Below, in pieces: positions 63,273-64,000 of a stretch of DNA of 64,000 bases. Each line of letters begins with the position of its first letter. Positions within the stretch are counted from its first letter, which is position 1. Under the pieces are notes generated by a model that saw only the letters and a list, made by a program, of their open reading frames with translations, did no database searches and was not told the DNA's origin. A program made the position numbers and the translations under genes. The stretch comes from Nocardia vinacea (GTDB taxonomy: Bacteria > Actinomycetota > Actinomycetes > Mycobacteriales > Mycobacteriaceae): the NCBI RefSeq assembly GCF_035920345.1, contig NZ_CP109149.1:6262001-6326000 (forward strand), given 5' to 3'.

Positions 63273-64000
63273 ATGGCTGCTCAAATCACCCAGACCACAG
63301 GGGCTGAGCACACGGCGATCCTCGGGCTCGGCGTTTACCGCCCCGCTCGAATCGTCACCAACGACGAGGTCGCCGGGCCCATCGACTCGAGTGACGAGTG
63401 GATCCGCACCCGGTCCGGAATCAAAACGCGGCGTTTCGCCTCGAAGGAAGAGACGATTCACAGCATGAGCGTCGCGGCCTCCCGCGGCGCGCTCGAATCC
63501 GCGGGAGTCGAGGCCGATCAGATCGACTGCGTCATCGTCGCCACCTCCACCCACCTCTTGCTGACTCCGGCGGCCGCGCCGCAGATCGCGACCGAGCTGG
63601 GCATGAACGGCACGGCGGCGTTCGATATCTCGGCCGGATGCGCGGGCTTCTGTCACGCGCTCGCGCTGGCCTCGGATCTGGTGCGCGCCGGGACGGCCGT
63701 ACATGTACTGGTGATCGGCGTGGAGAAACTGACCAACACCATCAATCCGAAGGACCGCGCGACCGCATTCCTGTTCGCCGACGGCGCGGGCGCGGTGGTG
63801 GTCGGTCCGTCGGAGGAGCAGGGCATCGGCCCGACGGTCTGGGGGTCGGACGGTACCCAGCACCACGCGATCCGGCAGGACAAGGACTGGATCGAATTCT
63901 TCGAGGAGATCGAGGAGAAGGGCCTGGACGCGGTACGGCCCTACCTCGCCATGGAGGGTACGGCGGTATTCCGCTGGGCCGCACATTCATTGGAGAAGGT
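63273..64000 (+). CDS. fabH: beta-ketoacyl-ACP synthase III (partial, runs off the window)
   Basis: The first 242 codons of a KAS III enzyme. It has GLGVYRPARIVTNDEV at the start, IDSSDEWIRTRSGIKTRRFA, and the active-site Cys in FDISAGCAGFCHALA. FLFADGAGAVVVG and GTAVFRWAAHSLEK come late; the His/Asn of the triad lie beyond the window. It resembles FabH (Rv0533c), which starts long-chain extension from acyl-CoA primers and malonyl-AcpM. The ATG at 63273 has AGGAGA upstream. A long leader with two palindromes suggests regulated transcription. Confidence 0.93.
   Translation, partial: MAAQITQTTGAEHTAILGLGVYRPARIVTNDEVAGPIDSSDEWIRTRSGIKTRRFASKEETIHSMSVAASRGALESAGVEADQIDCVIVATSTHLLLTPAAAPQIATELGMNGTAAFDISAGCAGFCHALALASDLVRAGTAVHVLVIGVEKLTNTINPKDRATAFLFADGAGAVVVGPSEEQGIGPTVWGSDGTQHHAIRQDKDWIEFFEEIEEKGLDAVRPYLAMEGTAVFRWAAHSLEK

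Overview
The window is high-GC actinobacterial DNA, most likely from Nocardia or a close mycolic-acid relative. Several genes have close counterparts in Mycobacterium tuberculosis: a DUF3349 gene - small membrane gene - pitA trio (Rv0543c-Rv0545c), pssA-psd (Rv0436c-Rv0437c), groEL2 with CIRCE elements, lpdC, ramB, fadE5, ligB, nadE and a FabH-type ketoacyl synthase. No rRNA, tRNA, CRISPR array, prophage or intact insertion sequence was seen. All assignments come from reading the sequence; no database search was run.

Layout. 1-12382: the end of an ECF sigma factor, a small ORF, then a sugar region. A DeoR repressor is followed by a TetR/FAD-monooxygenase/TetR block, an ABC sugar importer on the minus strand, and a divergent plus-strand operon (duplicated-SIS isomerase/deaminase, ROK kinase, NagA-type deacetylase, PfkB kinase, class II aldolase). 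Together these make a complete amino-sugar route in the style of N-acetylgalactosamine (Aga) or N-acetylglucosamine use. Two gene scars lie here: the 3' end of a second ABC permease beside deoR, and a TnpB zinc-ribbon fragment. 12383-22842: GT87 glycosyltransferase, phosphate transporter cluster, secreted lipase, ligB, ramB, and an MFS exporter with its TetR regulator. 22977-28594: urea importer operon urtABCDE followed by a GntR gene, with a GlnR-like box upstream. 28949-37024: fadE5, a NERD-domain membrane protein, a 43-residue membrane protein, and several small regulator/enzyme pairs. 37094-45672: lpdC, a dipeptidase, prolyl oligopeptidase, hydrolases and TetR genes. 45900-52583: a frameshifted HAD gene, a DUF2867 gene, a Gly/Cys-rich membrane protein, regulator/transporter pairs, an SMP-30 lipoprotein and a DUF6585-like protein. 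52710-64000: groEL2, a SUFU-domain protein, nadE, a helix-turn-helix/ClpN fusion, an ECF sigma factor with its oxidoreductase target, psd-pssA and the start of fabH.

A recurring theme is a small enzyme or transporter gene next to its regulator, with clear inverted-repeat operators between them (TetR, MarR, ArsR and HxlR types). The best leads are the amino-sugar locus with its paired direct repeats and permease scar, the ClpN-HTH regulator with two perfect operators, and the ECF41-like promoter placed exactly in front of the oxidoreductase gene.
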